This document shows positions 16,322 to 24,604 of a DNA stretch of 64,000 bases, one piece after another. Origin of the DNA: Halochromatium roseum (GTDB taxonomy: Bacteria; Pseudomonadota; Gammaproteobacteria; Chromatiales; Chromatiaceae). Every line of letters starts with the position of its first letter. Position 1 is the first letter of the stretch. The DNA is taken from contig NZ_NHSH01000051.1 of NCBI RefSeq assembly GCF_016653315.1, positions 26,934 through 90,933 of the forward strand, read 5' to 3'. Position numbers and translations under genes: made by a program. Below the pieces are notes generated by a model. That model saw only the letters and a list, made by a program, of their open reading frames with translations, did no database searches and was not told the origin of the DNA.

Positions 16322-17482
16322 CTATGGCAGGGCTTGAACGCCCATGGCATCAAGGTAGGCACGCGCGCTTGCCTCCTGCCTGTAGGCGGTGACTGCCTGC
16401 TTTAGCCTGTTCGCGGGTAGCGGGTCGTCTAGCGTTTGCAGCATGGCGCTGGCCATCGCCTCGCTATCACCAACCGGAACCAGTGGGCCGTAGCGGCCAT
16501 CGTCGAGCAGTTCGCGTGGCCCGCTTGGGCAGTCGGTCGCAACGGCCGGGATGCCGAGTGCGAGTGCTTCAGTAAGCACGTTTGGTGACCCTTCCCAGGC
16601 GGACGAAAGCACGAACAGGTCGGCGCGTGCGAGCCAGGCATAGAGGTTGGTCTGAAACCCGGGTAGCTCAAGATCACCCTCGGCGCCGAGCCGCAGGCCT
16701 AGGGTCTCGGCGAGCGCTGCGAGGGTGTCACGGGCGCGGCCGTCGCCGATGATCAAGAGCCGGCAAGCACGCTGTTGTTTGAGCCGGCTGAAGGCGCGCA
16801 AGAGCGTCGGGAAGTCCTTCTGGCGTTGTAAGCGACCGGCGCCGATGATGACCGGAATCGATGCGCTCTCGGCTAGCCAGGGATGCGGGCAGGGGGCGGC
16901 TGCCCACTCAGCCAGGCGCGGCGTGATCACCGGGTTGCGAATCACCCGGATCTGGCCGCGCGGGAGCCGAGCGATCCTGGCGGTATCCTCGGCGACCCCT
17001 TCAGAAACCGCGACGATCTGCTCGATGGCTGGATAGAGTCGACGGATCGGCAGTAGCCGCAGCCAGCGCTTGAGGGGATTGCTGCCGGATAGGGCCGCGG
17101 ACAGATTGGTGCCGAGCCGTAGCACCAAGCGCGTGTCGCTGGCGGCGAGGGCGCGCGCGATGACGGCAGCACGACCAGCGCGGTCCTTGACGGCCAGTAA
17201 GACGGGTGGGCGCTCGCGGCGCAGCCAGCGTGCCAGTGCGAAACTGGCCAGCCAGGTGTGGCGGGGGCCGAGCGGGATGCAACGGACGCTGTCGGGCAGG
17301 GCCTCTAGGTGAACGCTCTGCGTGCGAACGAGCAACAGATCAACCTGATAACCCTGCGCGCAGAAGCCTTGAAGCAGGTGAACCAGCATCCGTTCCACGC
17401 CGCCCTGACCGGAAAACGAGGCGAACACGGCCAGCCGCGGTTGCGTTTCGCGTACAGTGCCAGGCTCATCGCCTGCACTCAT
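16322..17482 (-). CDS. Glycosyltransferase family 4
   Basis: This is a GT-B glycosyltransferase of about 386 residues. Supporting motifs are the N-terminal loop FASFSGQGGVERM, the central GRLQRQKDFPTLLRAF with the phosphate-binding Arg/Lys, and the donor site SSAWEGSPNVLTEALALGIPAV with its E-x7-E. Such enzymes build lipopolysaccharide core, O-antigen or exopolysaccharide. ATGs at 17482 and 17488 are both possible. It stands downstream of a CWC protein on the same strand, with no other polysaccharide gene beside it. Confidence 0.85.
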   Translation of the reverse strand: MSAGDEPGTVRETQPRLAVFASFSGQGGVERMLVHLLQGFCAQGYQVDLLLVRTQSVHLEALPDSVRCIPLGPRHTWLASFALARWLRRERPPVLLAVKDRAGRAAVIARALAASDTRLVLRLGTNLSAALSGSNPLKRWLRLLPIRRLYPAIEQIVAVSEGVAEDTARIARLPRGQIRVIRNPVITPRLAEWAAAPCPHPWLAESASIPVIIGAGRLQRQKDFPTLLRAFSRLKQQRACRLLIIGDGRARDTLAALAETLGLRLGAEGDLELPGFQTNLYAWLARADLFVLSSAWEGSPNVLTEALALGIPAVATDCPSGPRELLDDGRYGPLVPVGDSEAMASAMLQTLDDPLPANRLKQAVTAYRQEASARAYLDAMGVQALP

Positions 17483-17508
17483 CAGCATGCCCAGACTGCA
17501 GACGGTGC

Positions 17509-17724
17509 TTAGGCGGTGCTGGTCTCCGCGCTGTCGGCGATCTCGCGCAGGCAGTTCGAGCAAAGGCAATCTTCGTACTGGCCTTGCAGGGTTTTCAGCA
17601 CGGGCAGCGAAACCTTGACCGCGACACAGTCGCAGTTGCGTAGATCATCAACCCTGCATTCGAAAGCGGTACCGCAGCGCGGGCATTGTTTGGTGCCGTC
17701 GGTGATCGGCTCGTTCCAGGTCAT
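17509..17724 (-). CDS. Cysteine-rich CWC family protein
   Basis: The 71-residue protein has paired cysteines CPRC, CRVDDLRNCDC and CLCSNC, the pattern of the cysteine-rich CWC family. These are short proteins that probably bind a metal, with unknown role. Length and arrangement are normal for the family. It has its own start 27 bases upstream of the glycosyltransferase and may be co-transcribed with it. Confidence 0.8.
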   Translation of the reverse strand: MTWNEPITDGTKQCPRCGTAFECRVDDLRNCDCVAVKVSLPVLKTLQGQYEDCLCSNCLREIADSAETSTA

Positions 17725-17802
17725 GGGCTCGTCCTCCTGTACAGGTCTTAGGCGTCGCGTATTCAGTCTCTTTATGGAAAGAGAGTGCGGCCGTTAGCCT
17801 TA

Positions 17803-17834
17803 GGATTCTAGGTAGGAATCTAGGTAGGATTCTA
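17803..17834. repeat. 12-bp tandem repeat, 2.7 copies
   Basis: The unit ggattctaggta is repeated with one change, followed by a partial copy, in the short gap between the CWC and nhaR genes. Confidence 0.85.
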
Positions 17835-17867
17835 ACGCTTTGCGCTTGGTTGGCGGTTGGCTGGCTG

Positions 17868-18767
17868 TCAACTGAAGTCGCCGCGGCGCGCCGCCTCGGT
17901 GATCAGTGAGACGGCCGGGTGCTTAATGCGGCGCTCGGCGGTGATCGCGTAGAGCCGCTCTTTGAGTTCGGGTGCACGCCCGATGACGCGCACCTGATAC
18001 TTGGCGAGCACGTCGGCTTCGACCGATTGTGGGGCGGTGAAGATGCCGGCGCCGGCTTCGCCAAAGGTCTTCATCAAGGCTCGATCTTCGATCTCGGCGA
18101 CAACGCGTGGCTGCACCTGCTGGTGCTCGAGCCAGAGTTCGAGGGCCCGCCTCAGCGCGCTGGCGCTGCTCGGCATGAGCATTGGTGCGCCGTGCAAGCT
18201 GGCCGGAAAGTCGGCCATGAGTGCCTCGGCCTTTGCGGTTGCGGCAAAGAAGCAGGTTGCCGACTCTCCAAGCGGATGGCTGTAGGCCCTGATATTCAGC
18301 GCGGGGCTGAGGGGGCTGTCGGCCAGTATCAGGTCATGCTTATGCACCGAGAGGTCAGCGAGCAGTTCAACCAGTGGCCGCTCGGCGCAGACTAGCCGAA
18401 CCGGTTCCGGCATCGCTAAGACCGGCGCCAAGACTCGGTGCGTCAGGAGTTTGGGGACGACCATCGCGATGCCGACGTTGAGGCTTAGGCCACCGGTTGG
18501 CGTGCGGCCAGCCAGCACATCCTCGAGTTCTTCGCCAAGGCGGAAGATGTCGTCCGCATAGGAGAAGACCAGCCGCCCGGTCTCGGTCAGCGCTAAGCCT
18601 CGGCCCGACTTGGCGAAGAGTTTGTCGCCGACCTGTTCTTCGAGCTCGCGCAGTTGGCCGCTGATGGTCTGCGGTGTCAGATGCAGGATCTCAGCGGCGC
18701 GCGCGATTGAGCCGTGCGTGGCAACGGCCCAGAAGTAGCGCATGTGCTTGAGATTCAGATGGGGCAT
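17868..18767 (-). CDS. nhaR: LysR-type regulator, NhaR-like
   Basis: The 299-residue regulator has the N-terminal winged helix characteristic of NhaR (LNLKHMRYFWAVATHGSIARAAEILHLTP, helix-turn-helix about 18-37). A co-inducer domain follows, with ERPLVELLADLSVHKHDLILAD. NhaR activates the Na+/H+ antiporter gene nhaA in response to sodium. No antiporter gene is adjacent here, so the target is inferred only from the family. The ATG at 18767 gives the standard start; a frame extending further upstream adds non-conserved residues. It lies 47 bases downstream of purN on the same strand. Confidence 0.85.
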   Translation of the reverse strand: MPHLNLKHMRYFWAVATHGSIARAAEILHLTPQTISGQLRELEEQVGDKLFAKSGRGLALTETGRLVFSYADDIFRLGEELEDVLAGRTPTGGLSLNVGIAMVVPKLLTHRVLAPVLAMPEPVRLVCAERPLVELLADLSVHKHDLILADSPLSPALNIRAYSHPLGESATCFFAATAKAEALMADFPASLHGAPMLMPSSASALRRALELWLEHQQVQPRVVAEIEDRALMKTFGEAGAGIFTAPQSVEADVLAKYQVRVIGRAPELKERLYAITAERRIKHPAVSLITEAARRGDFS

Positions 18768-18814
18768 CTGAGGTCTGTGTGGGGTTGTCGACGGCAAGGC
18801 GCTGGCATGGATGA

Positions 18815-19483
18815 TCACCGGGTGGTATCGATGATCACCGGGCTGTCGAGCGGCTTGCCATCAAGCTGGGTTCGTCCATCTGTCGTGAGGGCGAGCCGAC
18901 CTTCGGCAAACCAGCGTGCGGCGAGCGGGTAGATGCGATGCTCCTGCTCCAATACCCGTGCGGCGAGCCGGTCAGGATCATCGTCGGCGAGCACCGGCAC
19001 CCGCGCCTGCAGAATCGCCGGCCCACCGTCGAGCTCAGCGGTGACGAAGTGAACCGTGGCCCCATGCACCGGGTCGCCGGCCTCGAGCACCCGTTGGTGG
19101 GTGTGCAGGCCGCGATAGCTCGGCAACAGCGAGGGATGGATGTTGAGCAGGCGGCCTTGCCACTGTTCGACGAAGCCGGGGGTGAGGATGCGCATGAAGC
19201 CGGCGAGGGCGATCAGCCCTGGGTCCGCTGCGTGCAACAGCTCGGCGAGCGCGGTGTCGTAGGCTTCGCGCGTCTCAAAGCCGCGATGGCTTAGGGTTCG
19301 CGTCGGGATTCCGGCGCGCGCTGCTCGTTCCAAGCCGAAGGCGTCAGCACGATTGCTGATCACCAGCCCAACCTCGAACGGCGCGTCTTGGTGTTGGCCG
19401 TGGTCGATCAGCGCCTGCAGGTTGCTGCCGCTGCCCGAGATCAGTACGGCAAGCCGCAGAGGCGCGTTGCTGCTCTGCGTCAC
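18815..19483 (-). CDS. purN: Phosphoribosylglycinamide formyltransferase
   Basis: PurN transfers a formyl group from 10-formyltetrahydrofolate to glycinamide ribonucleotide, step three of purine synthesis. Visible motifs are the phosphate loop [12 protein letters not shown], the folate-site [11 protein letters not shown], and the catalytic segment [16 protein letters not shown] with Asn and His, plus [17 protein letters not shown] start at 19483 overlaps the purM stop (GTGA), giving 222 residues, normal for the family, and translational coupling to purM. Confidence 0.96.
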   Translation of the reverse strand: MTQSSNAPLRLAVLISGSGSNLQALIDHGQHQDAPFEVGLVISNRADAFGLERAARAGIPTRTLSHRGFETREAYDTALAELLHAADPGLIALAGFMRILTPGFVEQWQGRLLNIHPSLLPSYRGLHTHQRVLEAGDPVHGATVHFVTAELDGGPAILQARVPVLADDDPDRLAARVLEQEHRIYPLAARWFAEGRLALTTDGRTQLDGKPLDSPVIIDTTR

Positions 19484-20655
19484 GTCAGCGCTCCAGAGTA
19501 GCGCACCGATGGACGTGCTTCGTCGCTGGCCTCGATGGTGCCGATGATCCAGGCCTGCTCGCCGCTCTCGGCAAGCTGGGCGCAAGCGGCCTCAGCCTGG
19601 TCGGCGGGCACGCAGGCGATCATGCCGACGCCACAGTTGAAGGTGCGCAGTAGTTCCGTATCGGCGATGTTGCCCTGCTCGCGGAGCCAGCCGAAGATCG
19701 GTGGCAGCGACCAACTGTCGAGATCGATCAGCGCCTGGCTGCCCTTGGGCAGCACCCGCGGCAGGTTCTCGGTGATGCCGCCGCCGGTGATGTGGGCGAG
19801 GGCATGGACCTCGAGCGCCTGGATTAACGCGAGCGTTGGCTTCACATAGAGGCGGGTTGGCGCTAGCAGCAGCTCGCCGAGGCTGCGCTCGCCGGTGACT
19901 GAGGCAGCGGGCATCGAGGCGGGTTGCACGGAAGACGCTGGCGCTGAGGACGCCTGTGCCGAGGATGTCTGTGCTGAAGACACCTGTGCTGAAGACGCCT
20001 GTGCTGAGGATGCCTGCGTCTTGAGCGGCATGCTGAGAGGCATCGCACTCAGCTCGAGCACCTTGCGGATCAATGAGTAGCCGTTGGAGTGCGGCCCGGA
20101 TGAGGCGAAGGCGATCAGTGCGTCGCCAATCCGTACCTGCTCCGGGCTGATGATGGCGGATTTCTCGACGATGCCGACGCAGAAGCCGGCCAGGTCGTAG
20201 TCGCCCGGCGCGTACAGCCCAGGCATCTCTGCGGTCTCGCCACCGATCAACGCGCAGCCGGCTTGCCGACAGCCTTCGGCGATGCCATTGACGACCGCGG
20301 TGGCGACCTCGACATCCAAGGTACTGGTGGCGTAATAGTCGAGAAAGTAGAGTGGCTCGGCGCCGCAGACGACGATGTCGTTGGCGCACATGGCGACCAG
20401 ATCGATGCCGATGCTGTCGTGCTGGCAAAGCTCGATGGCCAGCTTGAGCTTGGTGCCGACGCCATCGGTGCCCGAGACCAACACCGGCTCGCGATAGCCG
20501 CTCGGCAGCTCGAACAGACCGCCGAAGCCGCCGAGTCCAGAGAGGACGCCGGGCCGGTGGGTGGTCTTGACCGCGGGTGCGATCTGCCGCACCAGGCGTT
20601 CGCCGGCATCGATGTCGACGCCCGCATCTTGGTAACTTAGCTGTGGTTTGCTCAT
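19480..20655 (-). CDS. purM: Phosphoribosylformylglycinamidine cyclo-ligase with repeat insertion
   Basis: PurM closes the imidazole ring to form AIR. Family motifs are all present: [63 protein letters not shown] and [16 protein letters not shown]. The protein is about 391 residues, some 45 more than usual. The excess is a low-complexity insertion of QASSA-type pentapeptides at about 211-242, encoded by a 15-bp tandem repeat, in a surface loop between RKVLELS and [10 protein letters not shown]. The active-site segments are intact, so the enzyme is probably functional. The ATG at 20655 gives the usual [12 protein letters not shown]. Confidence 0.95.
   Translation of the reverse strand: MSKPQLSYQDAGVDIDAGERLVRQIAPAVKTTHRPGVLSGLGGFGGLFELPSGYREPVLVSGTDGVGTKLKLAIELCQHDSIGIDLVAMCANDIVVCGAEPLYFLDYYATSTLDVEVATAVVNGIAEGCRQAGCALIGGETAEMPGLYAPGDYDLAGFCVGIVEKSAIISPEQVRIGDALIAFASSGPHSNGYSLIRKVLELSAMPLSMPLKTQASSAQASSAQVSSAQTSSAQASSAPASSVQPASMPAASVTGERSLGELLLAPTRLYVKPTLALIQALEVHALAHITGGGITENLPRVLPKGSQALIDLDSWSLPPIFGWLREQGNIADTELLRTFNCGVGMIACVPADQAEAACAQLAESGEQAWIIGTIEASDEARPSVRYSGALT
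19931..20020. repeat. 15-bp tandem repeat within purM
   Basis: Six 15-bp units resembling gaggacgcctgtgct run head to tail inside purM. The period keeps the reading frame. Copies differ mostly at silent or conservative positions, which suggests the expansion has been kept for some time. Confidence 0.95.
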
Positions 20656-21139
20656 AGTAGCGGGTTGCAATTCGCGCGAGACAGTTGCAGCGTCAGCGGA
20701 GGTGCTGCGTGCGGAGGCCCTCGGTGTCAGCGGCCGGGCCTTGAAAGTCTGCCATTCTAGCGCGATTGCGGTCTCGGTCTGGTCTTTCAGGCGGGTCCTT
20801 CCCCGTCATTCAGGTCAGTGTCGATGAGGTCATGGAGGAAATGCAACGTGAGGACTGAAGCCTGGGTTGTGGATACTGGATCTGATCGCGCGTCGCTGTG
20901 TTCAGTCTCTCGGTTTGCTGATGATCGGTTCGCTGCTAAAGCATTGCTCGAACGCGCGCTTGCCGGGATTGGCGAGACCAACGACTAGCGAAAAGGTTGC
21001 CACATCCTTAGGAACGCTCGTATTAAAACCCTCGGCTGCTTCAAGCGAGAACGGAGCCAACGGCCATGATGAGGTTGAATTCTGAGCCAGGACGCGCATT
21101 CAGCAGCTGAACATCCCTTTTTTGAGGACCGTCGAGCCG
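20656..21139. other. Divergent intergenic region purM / molybdopterin enzyme
   Basis: This 484-base gap should hold promoters for purM (minus) and the molybdopterin oxidoreductase (plus). Short frames on both strands lack ribosome-binding sites or recognisable products. The part around 20990-21120 is less GC-rich than its surroundings and ends in a T-run (21114-21123) just before the next gene. I see no riboswitch or RNA gene that I can support. Confidence 0.4.
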
Positions 21140-23239
21140 ATGTCTACCGTCAAGAGTACCTGCTACGAATGTGATGCCAACTGTGCGATCGATGTCACCC
21201 TCGACGCCCAGGGTGAGCCGGTCTCGATCGAGGGGCCTGACTGCCCGCGTTGCTATGTTCAACTCGATCGGCGCAACCATCCAGATCGACTGCTCTATCC
21301 TCTGAAGCGGGTCGGACCGCGCGGCAGCGGCGAGTTCGAGCGCATCAGTTGGGACGAGGCGCTCAGCACCATCACTGAGCGACTGAGCCAGACCCGTGAC
21401 CACTATGGTGCGCCGGCCGTGGCCTTCTTCGCCGGCTATACCAAAGAGGCCCGCCCGCAGTTGCAGCGCCTCGCGCATGCCTTCGGCTCGCCGAATTACA
21501 TGACCGAGAGCGGCTGCTGCTTCTCGGCGACCAAGGTAGCCGAGGAGGTGACCTTCGGCACCAAGATCAAGACCACCTCCACCGTCGCCTCCTATAAGAC
21601 CAAATGCCTGTTGGTCTGGTCGACCAATCCGCGCGGCTCGATCCCGCCCTTCCATCTGCATCCGCAGGCGCATGCCAAGCCGGGGCGGCCAATGATCGTG
21701 GTCGATCCGCGCCGCACGCCGCTGGCGGATCAGGCCGATGTGTTCTTACAGATCCGCCCCGGTACCGATGGCGCACTGGCGCTCGGTTTCCATCATCTGA
21801 TCTTCGCTAACGGCTGGCAGGACCAGGCCTTCCTCGACGAATGGGCGAGCGGCGTCGAGGCCTTCCGCGACTATGTCGCCGAGTTCCCACCCGAGCGCGT
21901 CGCCGAGATCTGTGGCATCGACGCCGACGATCTGCGCCATGCCGCTGAGCTGTTTGCGACCCTGCACCCTGCGCAGATCATGCTCTCACCGACCGCCACG
22001 GTGCAGCACAGCAATGGCTTCCAGAATCATCGCGCCGTGATCCTGCTCTCGCCGGTCACCGGCAACCTCGACCGCGAGGGCGGTAACCGCTTCTTCAACG
22101 ATAAGCTCAACCCGAAGCCGATCGAGCTGTTCGATCACTGTGTCAACGACCTACCGCCGCGCGTCGGCGATGAGGTCTTCCCGGTCTGGACCCGGCACTG
22201 GCCGGCGGCGCAGAGCATGCTGCTGCCCGATTGCATCCTTGAGGGCAAGCCGCAGCGCATCCACAGCCTGCTGGCGATGGGCATCAATACCGCGATGTGG
22301 GCCAATTCCAAGCGCGTGGAACAGGCATTGGGCGCGCTCGACTTCTTTGCGGCTTCGGATTTCTTCCACAATCCGGCCACGCGCATGGCCGACATCGTGC
22401 TGCCAGCGGCGACCAACCTCGAGCGGGAAGCGCTGATCGCCTATCCCGGCTGCGCCTTCCAGGGCGAGCTGCGCTATCGCTATCCTGTCGTCGCGCCCAA
22501 GGGTGAGGCGCGGCCGGATGCCCAGGTCTGGCTCGAGCTGGGCGTGCGCCTTGGCATGGCGGAACAGTTCTGGAATGGCGACCTCGCCGCCTGCTGGGCC
22601 GAGGCGGCCTCAGGCTTTCCGGAGGATGTGCGCGAGGAGGTCTATTCCAATCCGGACGGTGTCACCGTGTACGCGCAGACCATTGATGATCTGGTCGAGC
22701 ACGGCTACCTCGATGCCGATCGCCAGTATCGGCTGCATGGCTTCAAGACCCTCAGCGGCAAGGTCGAATTCGACGCCCAAGAGCTGCGCGATGCCGGTTA
22801 CGATGGCCTGCCGATCTGGCGCGAGCCGGCCGAGAGTCCGCTCTCGACGCCCGACGTGGCGCGCGATTTCCCGTTGGTGCTGACCAGCGGCGCGCGGCAT
22901 AAGCACGCCACCCATTCGCAGCATCAGTACCTGGAGCGGATGCGCAAGGCGATGCCGGATGCGCTGGTCGAGCTGCATCCAGACGATGCCGCGCCGCGCG
23001 GGATCAACAACGGGGATGAGGTCATGGTGTCGACGCGCCGCGGCAGCGTGCGGTTCACGGCTCGGATCACAGATCGGATCAAGCCCGGCGTTGCCCACTG
23101 CGCACACGGTTGGAATCACGCCAACATCAACGAGCTCACCGATGACGGCGCCCTCGACCCGATCAGTGGTTTCCCTCCGTTTAAGTCGTTACTCTGTGAG
23201 GTTGCACCGGTGCAGGGTGCCGGGCGTCAAGCCGCTTGA
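21140..23239 (+). CDS. Molybdopterin-dependent oxidoreductase
   Basis: The roughly 699-residue enzyme belongs to the DMSO reductase superfamily. Near the N terminus are four cysteines, CYECDANC and GPDCPRC, fitting a [4Fe-4S] site. TESGCCFSATK near residue 130 supplies a probable cysteine ligand to molybdenum. STNPRGSIPPFHLHP, VVDPRRTPLADQAD, PTATVQHSNGFQNHR and PAATNLEREALI are cofactor-binding segments. The C-terminal domain includes SGARHKHATHSQHQYL and AHGWNHANINELTDD. No Tat or Sec signal is present, so it is cytoplasmic. It is not a clear formate dehydrogenase or nitrate reductase; substrate unknown. No electron-transfer subunit is adjacent, but a binding protein and diguanylate cyclase follow. 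Confidence 0.85.
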   Translation: MSTVKSTCYECDANCAIDVTLDAQGEPVSIEGPDCPRCYVQLDRRNHPDRLLYPLKRVGPRGSGEFERISWDEALSTITERLSQTRDHYGAPAVAFFAGYTKEARPQLQRLAHAFGSPNYMTESGCCFSATKVAEEVTFGTKIKTTSTVASYKTKCLLVWSTNPRGSIPPFHLHPQAHAKPGRPMIVVDPRRTPLADQADVFLQIRPGTDGALALGFHHLIFANGWQDQAFLDEWASGVEAFRDYVAEFPPERVAEICGIDADDLRHAAELFATLHPAQIMLSPTATVQHSNGFQNHRAVILLSPVTGNLDREGGNRFFNDKLNPKPIELFDHCVNDLPPRVGDEVFPVWTRHWPAAQSMLLPDCILEGKPQRIHSLLAMGINTAMWANSKRVEQALGALDFFAASDFFHNPATRMADIVLPAATNLEREALIAYPGCAFQGELRYRYPVVAPKGEARPDAQVWLELGVRLGMAEQFWNGDLAACWAEAASGFPEDVREEVYSNPDGVTVYAQTIDDLVEHGYLDADRQYRLHGFKTLSGKVEFDAQELRDAGYDGLPIWREPAESPLSTPDVARDFPLVLTSGARHKHATHSQHQYLERMRKAMPDALVELHPDDAAPRGINNGDEVMVSTRRGSVRFTARITDRIKPGVAHCAHGWNHANINELTDDGALDPISGFPPFKSLLCEVAPVQGAGRQAA

Positions 23240-23312
23240 TGCTCAAGGCCGATCAATGTTTTCATCCGGTGGCGGCAAGCGGTGACAGCAAGCAATGACA
23301 GCGCATGAGACA

Positions 23313-23330
23313 GCCCCCGGAGACGGGGGC
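23313..23330 (+). promoter_or_regulatory. GC hairpin with GAGA tetraloop before GTG start
   Basis: The sequence gcccccg-gaga-cgggggc forms a perfect 7-bp GC stem with a GNRA-type loop. It ends two bases before the GTG start of the binding-protein gene. The only Shine-Dalgarno-like bases (GGAGA) sit at the top of this stem and in the loop. It could limit or regulate translation. There is no following U-run, so it is not an intrinsic terminator. Confidence 0.55.
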
Positions 23331-23332
23331 CT

Positions 23333-24604
23333 GTGAGCAATCGAGCGAGCAATCGAGGACGCCGGCGGTTCTTACAAGGGGTTTCGTCGGCGGCGGTCGC
23401 AGCCGGTTTTCCGGCCATCATCAAGGCACGCAATGCCGGGCCGACGCTGCGTATCTTGGGCACCCATGCCACGCTGCAGGAACCCATCCGGCAGCAGGCC
23501 GAGCGCGACTTAGGCTTCCGCATCGAGCTGCTGCCAGGCGGCAGCTCGCAGGTGTTACTGCAGGCATCCACCGAGCCAGACAGCTTCGATCTCTATGAGC
23601 AATGGTCCGACAGCATGCGCTTGCTCTGGCAAGCCGGGACCATCCAACCCATCGACACTGGTCGCCTGACGTATTGGGACGAGGTCAACCGTCTGTGCAA
23701 GACCGGCCGCATCACCGAAGAGGCGCCGATCGGTGCCGGCGACCCGCCCAATACCATCCTCTATGTGCAGCCGGATGGTGCGCTGGGGCCAACGCCGCAG
23801 GCCCGTATCGGTTACTTGCCCTACGTGCATAACGTGGACGCCTTCGGCTACGATAGTCGCGTCATCCCTGAGGCTGAGCCTTATGTCGGCGAGAGTTGGG
23901 GTTGGCTGCTCGATCCCGCCTACGCCGGGCGCGTCGCTCTAGTGAATGCACCGAGCATCGGTATCTTCGACTTGGCATTGGCAGCCCGCGCGCGCGGGCT
24001 GATGGATTTTGCCGATCTGGGCGCGATGACGGAAGAAGAGGTCGATGAGCTGTTCAAGATCGCCATCGCCTACAAGCTTGATGGCCAATTCCGCTCGTTC
24101 TGGCGCTCGATACCGCATTCCGCCGAGCTGATGATCTCGGGCGAGGTCTGTCTCGAAAGTATGTTCTCGCCGGGTGCATTGATGGTACGCGCCGCTGGCG
24201 TGCCCTGTGTCTACGCCGCTCCGCGTGAAGGCTATCGCGCCTGGTTCGGGGTGATGTGCTTGTCGCGCGCCTGTACCGATGAGCGCCAAGAGGCGGCTTA
24301 CGCTTACATGAACTGGTGGCTCTCAGGCTGGGCCGGAGCCTACATGGCCAGGCAGGGCTACTATATCTTCAACCCAGAGCGCTCGCGGCCATTCCTCAGC
24401 GCCGATGAATGGGGCTATTGGTACGCGGGGCAGCCGGCGCAGCGGCCATTGCCTGGTACCGATGGCCGCATTGTGGTGCAGCCCGGACAGCTGCGCCATG
24501 GCGGCTCCTACGTCGAGCGCTGGTCGCACGTCGCCGTTTGGAACACGGTCATGTCGACCTATGATCTGAGCGTGCGCCGCTGGAGCGAGCTTGTTCTCGC
24601 TTGA
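23333..24604 (+). CDS. Tat-exported extracellular solute-binding protein
   Basis: The 423-residue protein starts with a twin-arginine signal (NRGRRRFLQGVSSAAVAAGFP). It continues as a type 2 periplasmic binding protein of the PotD/family 1 kind, with LRILGTHATLQEPI, DSFDLYEQWSDSM and IGYLPYVHNVDAFGYDSRVIPE. Binding proteins normally feed an ABC permease, but no permease or ATPase gene is nearby. Instead the 3' end overlaps a diguanylate cyclase, suggesting ligand sensing rather than uptake. The ligand cannot be read from the sequence. The GTG start is preceded by a GC hairpin. Confidence 0.85.
   Translation: MSNRASNRGRRRFLQGVSSAAVAAGFPAIIKARNAGPTLRILGTHATLQEPIRQQAERDLGFRIELLPGGSSQVLLQASTEPDSFDLYEQWSDSMRLLWQAGTIQPIDTGRLTYWDEVNRLCKTGRITEEAPIGAGDPPNTILYVQPDGALGPTPQARIGYLPYVHNVDAFGYDSRVIPEAEPYVGESWGWLLDPAYAGRVALVNAPSIGIFDLALAARARGLMDFADLGAMTEEEVDELFKIAIAYKLDGQFRSFWRSIPHSAELMISGEVCLESMFSPGALMVRAAGVPCVYAAPREGYRAWFGVMCLSRACTDERQEAAYAYMNWWLSGWAGAYMARQGYYIFNPERSRPFLSADEWGYWYAGQPAQRPLPGTDGRIVVQPGQLRHGGSYVERWSHVAVWNTVMSTYDLSVRRWSELVLA

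Noticed and set aside
20787-21099. Small genes in the purM-molybdopterin gap
   Set aside because: The frames overlap on opposite strands, have no ribosome-binding site and give no recognisable product.
21520-21545. Selenocysteine in the molybdopterin enzyme
   Set aside because: The metal-ligand position reads as ordinary cysteine codons (SGCCFS); there is no in-frame TGA.
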